In this document: positions 37,412-48,868 of the stretch, piece after piece
How the letters are laid out: every line of letters starts with the position of its first letter
Numbering within the stretch: position 1 is the stretch's first letter
NCBI RefSeq assembly: GCF_949628265.1
Contig: NC_088790.1
Location: 10,358,545-10,422,544, forward strand
Source: Cloeon dipterum
Taxonomy: Eukaryota; Arthropoda; Insecta; Ephemeroptera; Baetidae
Length of the DNA: 64,000 nucleotides
Reading direction: 5' to 3'
The notes under the pieces: generated by a model
Database searches by the model: none
Seen by the model: the letters and a program-made list of their open reading frames with translations, nothing else
What the model was told of the DNA's origin: nothing
Program-made: the position numbers and the translations under genes

Positions 37412-39164
37412 ATGGCTCGTCCGCCTGTTCCTAGCCAGCAAAAGTTGGCTGAAAAATTATGTATCATCAACGACCGAGGGGTTGGGATACTCACCCGCAT
37501 CTACAACATAAAGAAGGTGGGTGTGTTTACACTGAAGAAATTCTGAAACAAACTTCGTCTTCTGCTTTTTACAGGCATGTGGCGATACAAAATCTAAACC
37601 AGCATTTCTTTCTGACAAACAACTCGAGTCATCCATCAAGCACATCGCCAGAAGATTTCCTAATATAGACATCAAAGGGGTAAAATCAAAACTTCTTATC
37701 AACCCCGCCCCTTCTGCAACTCTTAAATTTTTCTGTTGCTTTTCCAGCTGCAAGGCATCCAGGGCATTAAAAATGACATCATCAAATCTCTGTCCTTGTA
37801 TTACTACACGTTTGTCGATTTGCTGGATTTTAAAGACAACGTTTGCGATTTACTCACAACCATTGACATCTGCCAAGTTCATCTTGATATTGTAAATATT
37901 CAATATTGTGTTGATCTCTTAGATTTAATTTTAAAATAATTCCATTTTCAGACGCTGAATCCAGACTTGACCAAAGCGTACCTGGACCTTGTTGTAACTT
38001 ATGTTTGTCTCATGATTCTGCTCTCACGAGTAGAGGACAGGAAAGCAGTTCTTGGTCTCTTCAACGCAGCTCACGAGATGGTCAACTCGATTAGGTAACG
38101 ATAACGATATGGAGAATGTTAAACCGGGCTTTGAGTAATTTTTTCATGCTCAGCGACCGAGACTTCCCACGTCTTGGGCAAATGATCATGGACTATGATC
38201 CGCCTCTGAGAAAGCTGTCTGAAGAGTTTATTCCGCACGCCAAGACGTTGACAACCGCCCTTGCCTCCTTGTGGACTCCATACATGAGCAGGAACCTTTC
38301 GGCTGAGAAGTGGAGAGCAGACCAGAAGCTCAGTTTGGTCAGCAATCCTGGTCAATTACTGAAGCCAACACAAACTGAATCCATGTCCTGCGAATATTTG
38401 TCTCTTGAAGTGATGGAGCGATGGATCATTTGTAAAACGCATATTCATTTCAAGGAAGTCAGTATTTTTAAGACATCATTTTTGCAGTTGGATACTCTCT
38501 GTGTCATCAAGCGTTGAATCAGGAGCAGCCAAGCAAACTCTGGAGCTCTGCGCTTGATTCTAGCTGGGTCATTGCCGTTTTCAGGGATGAAGTGGTGCAC
38601 ATTCACTCATATATCCAGGGCTTCTTTGATGGAATCAAAGGATACAGCAAAAGAATCTCTGAAGTGAAGGAATGCTACAACCAAGCTGTGCAGAAAGCGT
38701 AATGCCACCATTTAACCATGTAATGTGATGCTTACATTGAAAAAATGCAGTGCTCTGAAACACCGAGAACGGAGGAAGTTTCTGCGCACCGCATTGAAGG
38801 AGCTTGGCTTGATTTTGACAGATAAGCCGGGGCTCCTAGGGCCAAAGGCCTTGCTTGTTTTCATGGGTTTGTGTTGCTCTCGAGATGAGGTCCTCTGGCT
38901 CCTGAGACACAGTGACAACCCACCCCAACACAAAGCAAAAGGAAAGTCAGCCGAGGATTTGGTGGACCGCCAACTGCCAGAACTTCTCTTTCACATGGAA
39001 GAGCTAAGATGTATGACGATTTAATGATAAATTGTCTGTTAAAAAGTTTGTATGTGGTCTGGAGAAAAATTTTGAGCTGTTTTCAACTGAAATTATGATT
39101 GGATTTTGTTGCCACCAATCTTCACATCAATTAGACTTAACACTGCTTAAGCTTGATATATATA

Positions 39165-39245
<81 letters not shown>

Positions 39246-42200
39246 TTCCTAAACTGCTAGATAAGTCAGCCTCCTAATCTAGATTTTAATCACAATTTCT
39301 GCTCAGGAAATGTGTTATTCCAGTTGATATCATGATCATTCTGCAGATGTACTGGTGGCTAGAAAATTTGACAGAAAAATCAGTTTTCAAAAGTGTTATT
39401 ATTGCTAGTTTAGTAACTTAAATTATTAAACAAATAACAGCGCTCAAATTTTCCTTCACAAATATAGATATTTATTTTGCAATTTGCAACTTTCAGCTAG
39501 ACAGTAAATCCTTAAATCTTTGTGTTTCAGTGCTGGTTCGCAGGTACCATCAAGTGGTGCAGCGATATTATGTGCAATATTTAGCAGGCTACGATGCAAT
39601 AGCGCTAAATCAAATGATCAGCATGCTGGTCACCATGACTGAAGATGAGAGCGTGATCCTAGCCTCAATCCAGAGCAACATTGCTCAGCTTTCAATCAAG
39701 CAAGGTTGGCATTCTCTACACGATTGTGTCTGCAATTCTAACTTTTTCCTCTCATGCTATCAGTTGAGGAAGGCGAGCTTTTCGACTTTCGAGCTCTGCG
39801 TATGGACTGGATGCGCTTGCAGGCGTACACATCTGTCGCCAAGTCGCCACTCGTCCTGGCTGACCACAGAGAGCTTGCTATATCTCTGGACACAATCTCA
39901 TTCCACACTAAAATGGTTGACTACTTGGATGAAATACTGATGGAATGTTCAGACTTGTCCACTTTCTGGTAAAATTCAAATCAAAATTTGTTATTTATTT
40001 TTTTAAATTTCATTCCTTACAGTTTCTATAGTAAAATATTTGAAGATCAGTTCCACATGTGTCTGGAGTTTCCAGCTCAGAATCGGTTTATTGTGTCATT
40101 CCCACTGATCTGCAGCCACTTCCAGAGCTGCACACACGAATTGTGCCCTGAGGAGGTATTTTTTCCACCTTTCAGTAGTTTCATTGATTGATAATATGAC
40201 TCAATATCTTTAGAGGCATCATATTAGGGAGAGGAGTCTTTCCTTGGTAAATATGTTTATGGATGAAATGGCGAAAGAGGCGAAGAATATAATCACCACC
40301 ATCTGTGACGAACAGTGCACCATGAGTGACAAAGTATGATATTATTGCAGCAGAGTGTTTTTTTCTGACCTCTTGTTTCAAGCTCTTGCCAAAACACTGC
40401 GCGCTGATCATTGCACAAGCTGCGAACCGGAAGAAAAAAGACAAAAACAAGAAGTCACTGCCGGAAATCTACAAACCTGGAAATGAGAGCTACCGTAAAA
40501 ATCGCGAGGATCTCACCACGTAATTATAACCGCATTCGCTAATAATTATTAATATTTAAATCCATGAGCAGATGATGTACTTATTAATTATCAAGTTAAT
40601 TGCACTCCTGCAATCGAATTCCATTCAATTCTTTTGCTGTAAATTCTATACCAACACTCGCAGAAATAGGACATTCATTTTGTAGTACATCGTGAAAACT
40701 TTAATAGTTCAATCATTTCTTTGAAACTGATCAATTTCTGCTTATCAAAATAATTCTCTTCCAACTATGGTGCATAAGAATAGGATGTATTTGAGAATAT
40801 GTGTGGCAGGATAAAAAACCTAAATTAATTTTCATTCGGTTTAAATTTTGAAAGAACACTTATTAAAATTCACAATTAAGATCAAGAGAAATCTTATCTT
40901 TTAAACAATAAGGGCCAGTCCAATTATTCAATCAGCTAAAGATTGATTCATTTTTTTACCTACGTTCACGTTTCAGCATGGACAAGCTGCACATGGCGTT
41001 GACTGAGCTGTGCTACGCCATCAACTTTTGCTCCACGATCCACGTGTGGGAGTACGCGTTTACGCCCAGGGAATATTTGCACCAGCATTTGGAAACACGT
41101 TTCGCGCGCGCCCTTGTTGGCATGGTGATGTACAACCCGGACACAAGCGAGATCGCGAAACCCTCTGAACTGCTCTTCAGCGTCAGGGCCTACATGAACG
41201 TTCTGCAAACTGTGGAGAACTATGGTAAGCAGGGAGGAAGTTTTCAATTATAGCGTGTTTTTGACGTTTGAATTTAGTCCACATCGACATCACGAGGATG
41301 TTTAACACCTGCCTCCTGCAGCAAACGCAGCCATTGGACAGTCATGGCGAGAAAACCATAGCTGCCCTCTACACCCAATGGTGAGTTGCTAGAAATGAGA
41401 AATAAGGGCAACCTCAATTCATGGAACAAGAAGAGGAGTATTTAAATATGGAATTTTAATGTCTGGTGTTCAATCACTTTATACAAATTGATTCCATTGC
41501 TTTTGCTTTGCCAGGTTGGACAATTTATTTGCGTATCTTCATATCTATATTAAAAAAAAATACAAAAATAACTGTATTTCTGCTACCCTATTTTACCCCT
41601 GATATTATAGCGATGCCTCTAAATATCCCCAGGTACTCTGAGGTGCTTCTGAGAAGAGTCAGTGGTGGAAACATTTGCTTCTCAAACAACCAAAGATCTT
41701 TCGTCAGCTTGACCGCCGAGGGCACCATTCCGTTCAATGCTGAGGAGTTTTCCGACATCAACGAATTGCGTGCTCTATCAGAACTGATTGGGCCGTACGG
41801 AATGCGGCATTTGAACGAAACCTTGATGTGGCACATCGCAAGTCAAGTCCACGAGTTAAAGGTGCCTTTCGAATGATTTGTGATAGTGCTAAATTTGATC
41901 ACTCGCATTTGCAGAAACTGGCGGCCTCTAATATTGAGACGCTGATTGCGTTGAGATCAAACTTTGACAAGCCAGATGTCATGAAGGAACAGTTCAAGCG
42001 GCTGCAAAGTAAGTGCTGATTTGATCGTAACCCAACCATAGCATGCGATTATAACCTCTTGATGTGTTTATTTTGCATTCAGGATCCAAAAGCCACCGTA
42101 AGATTTACAATCACTTTAATTTAAATTTTCTATGCATGCGAAACTGAATCAGAACTCTTAATTCTGGGACAGTTTTACCATTGCATGGTTCTTGAAACCC

Positions 42201-43330
42201 CTTGTGAGTGTCGATTTACACCGTTAACAATAGTTGCGTGAAATTCACTGAGCCAAAATTCCAGATGTCGACAATGTGCTCACTAGGATGACCATCGTTG
42301 GAGTGATTCTCAGCTTCCGTCGACTGGCCCAGTCAGCGCTGGTTGACGTTCTCGAGGAGAGAATCCCGTTCCTGCTCAGCTCTGTGCTTGACTTTAAACA
42401 CAACCTCACGCAGAGCGACCCGCCAATGGTTATCACAACGTCAGTAATGTTGAATTGAGTTCTAAAAGCCTGTTTGCAGATTGAGCCAGTGAAACACAGT
42501 ATTGTCAACGAAATGGCGTCTGCCGCAGGTCTTGAATGCAAAGTAGACCCGACCCTGGTTAACACCCTGAGAAATCAAAAGGGAGAGCCCGACGAGAATG
42601 AGCACCTGCTCACCTGTCTGCTCATGGTGTATGTTGCAGTTTCAATCCCCAAACTGTCGAGAAGTGAAAACTCGTTTTACCGAGCATCGCTTGAAGGCCA
42701 TGCCAACAACATCCACTGCATGGCCACAGCGGTCAACAACGTATTTGGTGCTCTGTTCACCATCTGCGGACAGGGTGACATAGAGGACCGGATGAAGGAA
42801 TTTTTGGCAGTAAGTAGTGCTGTTCAAAGCACCCTTAAAGTGTTGTAGGTTGTAGATTACATTTTGCAGAAAATTTATTTTTCGGAGATTCACATCTAAT
42901 AACTCTTATTTTCCTTTAACTATTGATTTTTTTATTTTACTATAATTAACCATTGAGCATTGAACTTAATTATTCCGAATATTTATTATTTTTATTAATA
43001 ACTTACATTAACAAAAGATGGCTTATTGGAAACATGGTTCATCCACAATATTTAATTAAACCTTCCTCTTTTCAGCTGGCTTCTTTGAGTTTGCTCAGGC
43101 TGGGCCAAGAAGCTGACAGAGAAGTAACAAAGAATAGAGAGTCGGTATACCTGCTTCTGGACATGGCAAGTCAATATTGATATTTGCGAATTTTATTTTA
43201 CAACTTTGATTTGCAGATTGTTCAAGAGTCTCCCTTCCTCACTATGGACTTGCTTGAGTCGTGCTTCCCTTACGCACTCATCCGTAACGCATACCATGCC
43301 GTGTACAAGGCCGAATACGCGCAGGCATAG
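37412..43330 (+). CDS. Hem: NCKAP1/Hem (Kette), WAVE regulatory complex subunit
   Basis: Scaffold subunit of the WAVE complex that couples Rac1 to Arp2/3 actin nucleation. Exons: 37412-37516, 37575-37679, 37748-37891, 37952-38094, 38154-38431, 38488-38698, 38751-39010, 39531-39704, 39764-39968, 40023-40155, 40214-40333, 40383-40519, 40977-41224, 41278-41380, 41633-41861, 41915-42008, 42265-42443, 42480-42809, 43076-43165, 43217-43330. This gives 1133 residues (human 1128), or 1138 with a 15-nt candidate microexon at 42083-42097. Motifs: [16 protein letters not shown] start, [67 protein letters not shown]-like [11 protein letters not shown], and C-terminal [16 protein letters not shown]. The intron after 43165 uses a GC donor (ATG|gcaagt). 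Confidence 0.97.
39011..39530 (+). other. NCKAP1 intron with long microsatellite
   Basis: 520-nt intron containing the TA/TG microsatellite at 39157-39241. Otherwise AT-rich with nothing recognised. Confidence 0.8.
39157..39241. repeat. Compound (TA)n(TG)n(TA)n microsatellite
   Basis: About 85 nt of alternating purine-pyrimidine repeat: a short TA run, then TGTGTGTG, then a long perfect TA run. It is likely length-polymorphic. Confidence 0.95.
40520..40976 (+). other. NCKAP1 intron
   Basis: 457-nt AT-rich phase-2 intron with acceptor cgtttcag. Nothing else is recognised. Confidence 0.8.
42083..42097 (+). other. Candidate 15-nt microexon of NCKAP1
   Basis: GATCCAAAAGCCACC is bracketed by a pyrimidine-rich acceptor (tttattttgcattcag) and a good donor (gtaaga). 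It lies inside the 42009-42264 intron. The flanking junction is phase 1 on both sides and 15 nt keeps the frame. Inclusion changes RLQ-N-VDNV to RLQ-RSKSHH-VDNV. The skipped form already matches the family without a gap, so this would be an optional insertion. Confidence 0.45.
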
Positions 43331-43577
43331 ACACACTTTTCTTCTGTTCAAGGGTATTGAGTCATGGTTTAAGAGATGAACTGCGTTTTTATATTTATTA
43401 AAGCATTTATTTTGCTTTCAAATCTGTAATTCGCGTGTTAAATTATCCTTTCAAATAATTATTTTATCTTGTCATGCTTTGGCCTCTTAGGAATCTACAT
43501 GTATGATTTAAGCATCTGTTCAAATTATCTATTTAGTCGACATTATGCACTTAAGATGCATCTTTTGATAAAGATTG

Positions 43578-43583
43578 AATAAA
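43578..43583 (+). terminator. NCKAP1 poly(A) signal AATAAA
   Basis: Lies about 250 nt after the stop codon in an AT-rich 3' UTR. Confidence 0.45.
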
Positions 43584-43929
43584 TAATAGCCCTCTCAGAA
43601 GCTCGTTTTATTTTGTTACTTAAAATCCGGGAATGAATACTTCACTATCTAAGCTATCTTAAAATGATGATTATATTTATTTAACAGTAGCATCCACATA
43701 ATTAGAATGATTAGTTGCTCTCTTAAAGCTGTGAAGATTTCACGATTGCAATTGAACTTGCAGCAGCACCAACATCATCTTGACCATCTAACCTTTTGAG
43801 AGAAATTCAAACAATCATTTTCATAATTTGATAAGGCAAGGTCCTTAGAGCACACAGCAAATTTCAATCGTAATTAAGGATCGCACAAACAAAAGACATG
43901 GTTTGAATGCACAAAATCAGGATAGCTTT

Positions 43930-43935
43930 TTTATT
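43930..43935 (-). terminator. ABCF2 poly(A) signal
   Basis: AATAAA on the minus strand, about 290 nt after the ABCF2 stop. Confidence 0.4.
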
Positions 43936-44223
43936 AAATAGAACAGACATGGATTTAACTGTTAAACTGTAATGATCACAATAACTTATATCCTTAACTC
44001 GTGAGGATTGACTTAGGTGTCTTTTAAGTCATCGTACAAGCAAGAAAACTAACTGAAGCTTGGGTTGGTGATCAGGGTGCAAAAAATTTCCATGCACTTT
44101 GGTGTCAAGTTAAACAAGAGTGAAAATTGTTTACACTTGCAATCAATAAATAAATTGAAGTGTGTGGTCAAGCAATATTAGTTCAAAATTTATTGTGTAC
44201 GTAGCGACGGCTGCTCGAGGCAA

Positions 44224-47200
44224 TCACCACTTCTTCTGGTTGGACCTGGTTTTGGAAGACACACTGGTTAGTCAGGCAGTTATAGTTAGTGGCAAACAAA
44301 AAGGGGGAAACGCTCAACACAGGCTACTTACTTAGCTTCAGCTTTGGTGATCTTGTCTTTAAGATGGCTCTTGTAAGTAAGAATGTCGCCTTGCCATTTG
44401 GTTACGGTTTCGTTTTCGCACACCCAAATTTCCTCAGCCACCTATTGGAGACAAAACCAAAATTAAAGACCATACATAGACAGCAAAATTATTCATGGGT
44501 GCAAAAAACTAATACATCAGAAGAAAATACAGCCATTAAGTTTTGTCATTGAAAATCAAACGGTAATTGTTTTCATCATGGTTTAATTTTGAACTGAGAA
44601 ATTTCCTTGAAAACACCCACCTGATTGATGAGCCTGAAGTCGTGGCTAACCAGCACCATGCCGCCTTCAAATTCACTGATAGCTTCAGCAAGGGCGTCGA
44701 TCGTCTCCATGTCCAAGTGGTTGGTAGGTTCGTCCAGCAGAAGCAAATGCGGTGCCTGCCACGCGAGGTAAGCAAACACGACTCTGCACCTCTGACCGTC
44801 ACTCAGCTGTCGGATTGGGCAAACCTGGCAACAATTTTATAAAGCTTTAATTTCTTGCCAAGTTCAAAAGAATATAAAGGCGTGGAAACTACTGTCGCAA
44901 TTTAAATGTTCTATTTTATTATTATCAGTGGCATTGATCATTCTAGGCTAGAACTAAAACCTTAATATAAAATGGAGACATGTATTTGGCAAACCACAGT
45001 AAAAACCATAGTAATTTAAGTTAGGCATTCATTTTGTGGTGAATTGAAATTTAATTAGACTTTGTCGGTATACCTGCTGCCTGCCTGTCAGTCCATAGCG
45101 ACCAATAATTTTGCGCATTTCCTCTTTCTCCTTAATGTCAGGGAAAGACTTCATCATGTACTCCAATGGCGAAACGTCCAAGTCGAGCAACTCGTGCAAG
45201 TGTTGGTGGTACCTTGCGATTCTCAAATGAGAATTCTTGCGAATCATTCCTTCAGTCGGAATCAGCTAAGAGAGAAAATAATCGTCAGACATCACGAAAC
45301 AAAGGTATAATATTATATTTAAGGAAATCTGATATCAGACAACAAATATCACCAAATAAATTCTGTCAAGAGGTGTCAGTGCATTGAGCAATCATCATTA
45401 AAATAAAGAGTTTTAACAAAAAGAGGATGGTGAACTCACATCTCCGTAGAGTAGCTTAAGCAATGTACTTTTTCCGGCTCCGTTTGGCCCGACCAGGGCC
45501 AGTCTAGTGTCCAAGTCGATACCAAATTCAAGGTTCTTATAAATTAAGGGTCCGTCATCCTTGTACCTGGAATCAATCGATGAGAGTTACAGCATGTACG
45601 TAAGGGCATCTTGGGAATATAGTTGATGGTAATAAATGGGACCGTTAGATTAACTATTTGTATGAATATCAGTAGCGAATGAGACTATCATTAATTATTG
45701 TGAAGCATCATGCTATTTAATTAATTGAAACCTGGAGCTGAAAAAAGTATGCAGAACAATTTCAATGCCACCAAATCAGGAATGTGTACTAGACACAAAT
45801 TCCAATATAATATTTTGTAATTTGGAATGGGTTAAAAAACGAGAATAAAAACCTTTCTTACCTGAAGCTGACATTCTGCACCATGATGACGGGGGGCGGA
45901 ATGGTGCCGCACGACGGGAAGAAGAAACTGACACACTTGTCACTGGACACTTTCTCAGTCAGACCCTGTGCCACCATCTTAGCCAGCGTTTTCTCCTTGC
46001 TCTGCGCTTGACGAGCAAGTTTGGCGCTGCCGTGACCGAAACGAGCAATGTAGTTCTTCATATGCGCGATCTGATCCTGCTCCCAGTTGTATTGCTTCAT
46101 CTGGTTCTCCAGCAACTCCAGACGCGTTTTGATGAAAGCATCATAGTTACCCTGGATATTTGGAAAATGACGCCGTGTAGAATGAATAGCATTCAAGCAA
46201 AACGTTCACTTACAGTGTAGTATTTAAGCCTCTTCTTATCCAAGTGGACAATGTTGGTGCAGACACCGTTCAAGAAATCTTGCGAGTGCGAAATAACCAC
46301 CAAAATGCGCTTGTAACTGTAAAATGAAGAGACAGATTATAGATTGAACCATCTGGAAGTAAGATTTCAGAAATTTTACAAAGATAAATCTCATCAATGA
46401 AATGTTCTAAGACTCGGAGCAGAGATTATGCACCTTATGAAAATCTAGTAAGGTAAGGAAAGTGGAACTTTGTCAGGATTTATAATGAGCAAAACAATCT
46501 GAAGACTTGTCTGACAGGTTAACTCGAGAGAGGCATTTCATTAATTGAGTCATGTTTCTCTTAAATGCCAGCAACGCCACTGCATGAAATCATATTTAGA
46601 TGTTTCAATGCAGTCGCTCACAGTAAGTAAAATGTTTAAACAATAATGCGATGTTCTACAAATTTGGACAATCCAGTTAACACCCACTAACATCAACAAA
46701 TAATATATATTTCACCTTCAAAAAGCTTAAAATCTTTTATTAGAAATGAGGTCATGCCTTCTTCCTATTAGTGCATTTAAATAAGATTATAAATTCTAAA
46801 ATCCACCAATTTGGTGAAGCAATTTTACGTTTTCAGTTCCTCCTCAAGCCACACGCAGGCATCGAGATCCAAGTGGTTGGTGGGCTCATCGAGCAGCAGC
46901 AAGTGAGGCTTCACATACAGCGCTCGAGCAAGAGCGATTCTCATTCTCCAGCCACCAGAGAAGTCCTTACATTTCTTCAGTTGCATTTCTCTGGTGAAAC
47001 CAAGGCCGTGCAAAATGTTGGCGGCTCGCGCTTCGGCTGTGTCAGCGTTCATGTCGTCAAGTCGCTCATAAATGTCCATTAATTGCTCTTGCGCCTCTGC
47101 AATGGAATAAAATAAGGGGTAACCAACAGCACAAGGTATAACACGTTAAATTAACCAATTAATTTTAACTTTCAGGAATTACAGCCATTGTTAATATCAT

Positions 47201-48066
47201 TAAAAATCAGACGGTAATTTTTTTCATCATTTAAAATTCAGAGTATAACATGGGGCAATCAATGAGAATTACCTTCATCTTCGCATGCTACAAGTTCTTC
47301 GGCAAGTTTCTCTAGTCGGACACGCTCTTCGTCCACTTCCATGACGCATTGAAGGGCGTTTTTCTCAGATGCAGGCATTTCACGGGTTAGGTGGAAAATG
47401 TCAATGTGCTCTGGAATAGGCACCTCTCGTTTGCCCAAAACTGCCAGCAATGTACTTTTGCCTAGGAAAACAAAAATGAATCAGTCCAAGCTTTTGTAAA
47501 GAACATTTTTGTTTTACAAGTGGTAGACGGTTACAAAGTATTTTGATTAATTTTGGTCCGAAAATTGGATTATATTATTCGTAATTTTGATGGCTTTTAT
47601 GATTATGGATGTAGTTAAATATTAAGCAATCAACAACTTACCACAACCATTGGCACCCAAAAGACCGTATCTTCGGCCACAGTTGAGTTCCAACATTGTG
47701 TCTTGCAGCATTTCACAGCCGTGGAAGGTGATGGAAAAGTTGCTAATCTTGACATCCCTGCTTCTGGGATGCACCGCCAAAGAGCCCGTGCAGGCACGTG
47801 CTTCTGCGTTCAGACGCGCGTCGGATTCCAGCTTGGCGCAAAGTGCCTCTGAATAATCGAGATAAATCATAATTAAATGATAAATTTTTAACGATTGTCG
47901 TTTTCAGAAACTTACCCTCCGCGCTGAGCTCGACGGGACTGTTTTTGCCGTCGCCGTTGGTTTCTGACGAACCATTCTGGGTCGGCTTCTTGACGCCTCC
48001 ATTCTGTCGCGCTTTCGCCGCTTCCTTCTTCTTCTGGTCCCTCTTCTTCTTCGCGTCGCTCGGCAT
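44224..48066 (-). CDS. ABCF2: ABCF2, ABC-F family ATPase
   Basis: Soluble twin-ATPase of the ABC-F group, without membrane segments. Members act on ribosomes or translation. Exons: 47916-48066, 47642-47848, 47273-47461, 46829-47096, 46214-46316, 45862-46151, 45440-45566, 45074-45265, 44621-44824, 44332-44441, 44224-44263, giving 626 residues (human 623). A Lys-rich N-terminus ([20 protein letters not shown]) precedes NBD1 with Walker A GANGCGKST, signature [15 protein letters not shown] and Walker [15 protein letters not shown]. The inter-domain linker has [23 protein letters not shown]2 has Walker [10 protein letters not shown], signature LSDGQRC and Walker [15 protein letters not shown]. 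All catalytic motifs are intact. ABCF1 and ABCF3 were excluded because [11 protein letters not shown] and the linker are ABCF2-specific. The gene is head-to-head with ICA1 and convergent with NCKAP1. Confidence 0.97.
46317..46828 (-). other. ABCF2 intron
   Basis: 512-nt AT-rich intron between NBD1 exons. Nothing else is recognised. Confidence 0.8.
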
Positions 48067-48868
48067 GATTGCGCACTGAACGGTATTAGCAACTGGCGGT
48101 TTTACGGGAGATCAAGGCCGCGTTCGAGCAGTCTCTGTAAAAGGTGAGATCCGAGCTGTGAAGAGAGTGACACAAAGGAAACCCATTTGATGCATGAGGC
48201 ACATCGAACGAACTGTTCAGGCGTGATTGACCTCGTGCGAGGAAAAAATGCGATTGCGGGATTTTCGATTTCTGATAAATTTCTCACCTGTAGGCGCTCG
48301 AAATGTCGAAATTTCGGTGCGGGATGATACTAACGGTATCCGCAATGAATTTTGCGAGGCTAAACGATACTACCTTCGGATAAATGGGTAAATTTCAGGA
48401 CTACTTTCTGACTGCTGCAACGCGGCCCATTTATAGATCTCGAAAGGACCACATGATTCTTCCGCTAGAGCGCCAACAAAGGCTTGCTGAGTGCTAAGAG
48501 CTTTCTTCACTGAGTTCACTGAATGTGAATGTGACTGACAAGAGAAGATACGAAAGAAGACAAGAATGATTTCATGCAGACGCGCCAAGGCTTAATCTTT
48601 ATAGTAAAAAGTGCAAAGTATCGAAAATACAAGGAATAAAATGGCTTCTTTGCATATCTCTTATTTTTTTTCTCCGACGAATTGCACCGATTGGACAGGG
48701 ACAAATCAGGGGTGGGGAAAGACACCAGCTACGCCCCCCTCAGACGTATCAAATTGTTATCATACACAGATGTAGCATAGATTTTGATTGAATTTTATTC
48801 GATTCTCCGCACTCTGCAGGCGGCTGAAGAAGAAAATTTGCGGCACTTTGACAGCAGATTTTAGCATA
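48067..48868. promoter_or_regulatory. Bidirectional promoter region, ABCF2 / ICA1
   Basis: 802 bp between divergent start codons. Several GT-donor-like sites near 48100-48300 suggest a 5' UTR intron for ABCF2, but no exon could be fixed. Confidence 0.45.

Larger units (their letters stand above)
43331..44223. other. Convergent 3' spacer, NCKAP1 / ABCF2
   Basis: Holds both 3' UTRs. AATAAA on the plus strand is at 43578-43583, and AATAAA on the minus strand is at 43930-43935. No coding exon is seen. Confidence 0.65.

Noticed and set aside
39032-39277. Open frame through the TA repeat
   Set aside because: Tyr-Ile repeats from a microsatellite in an intron; not a gene.
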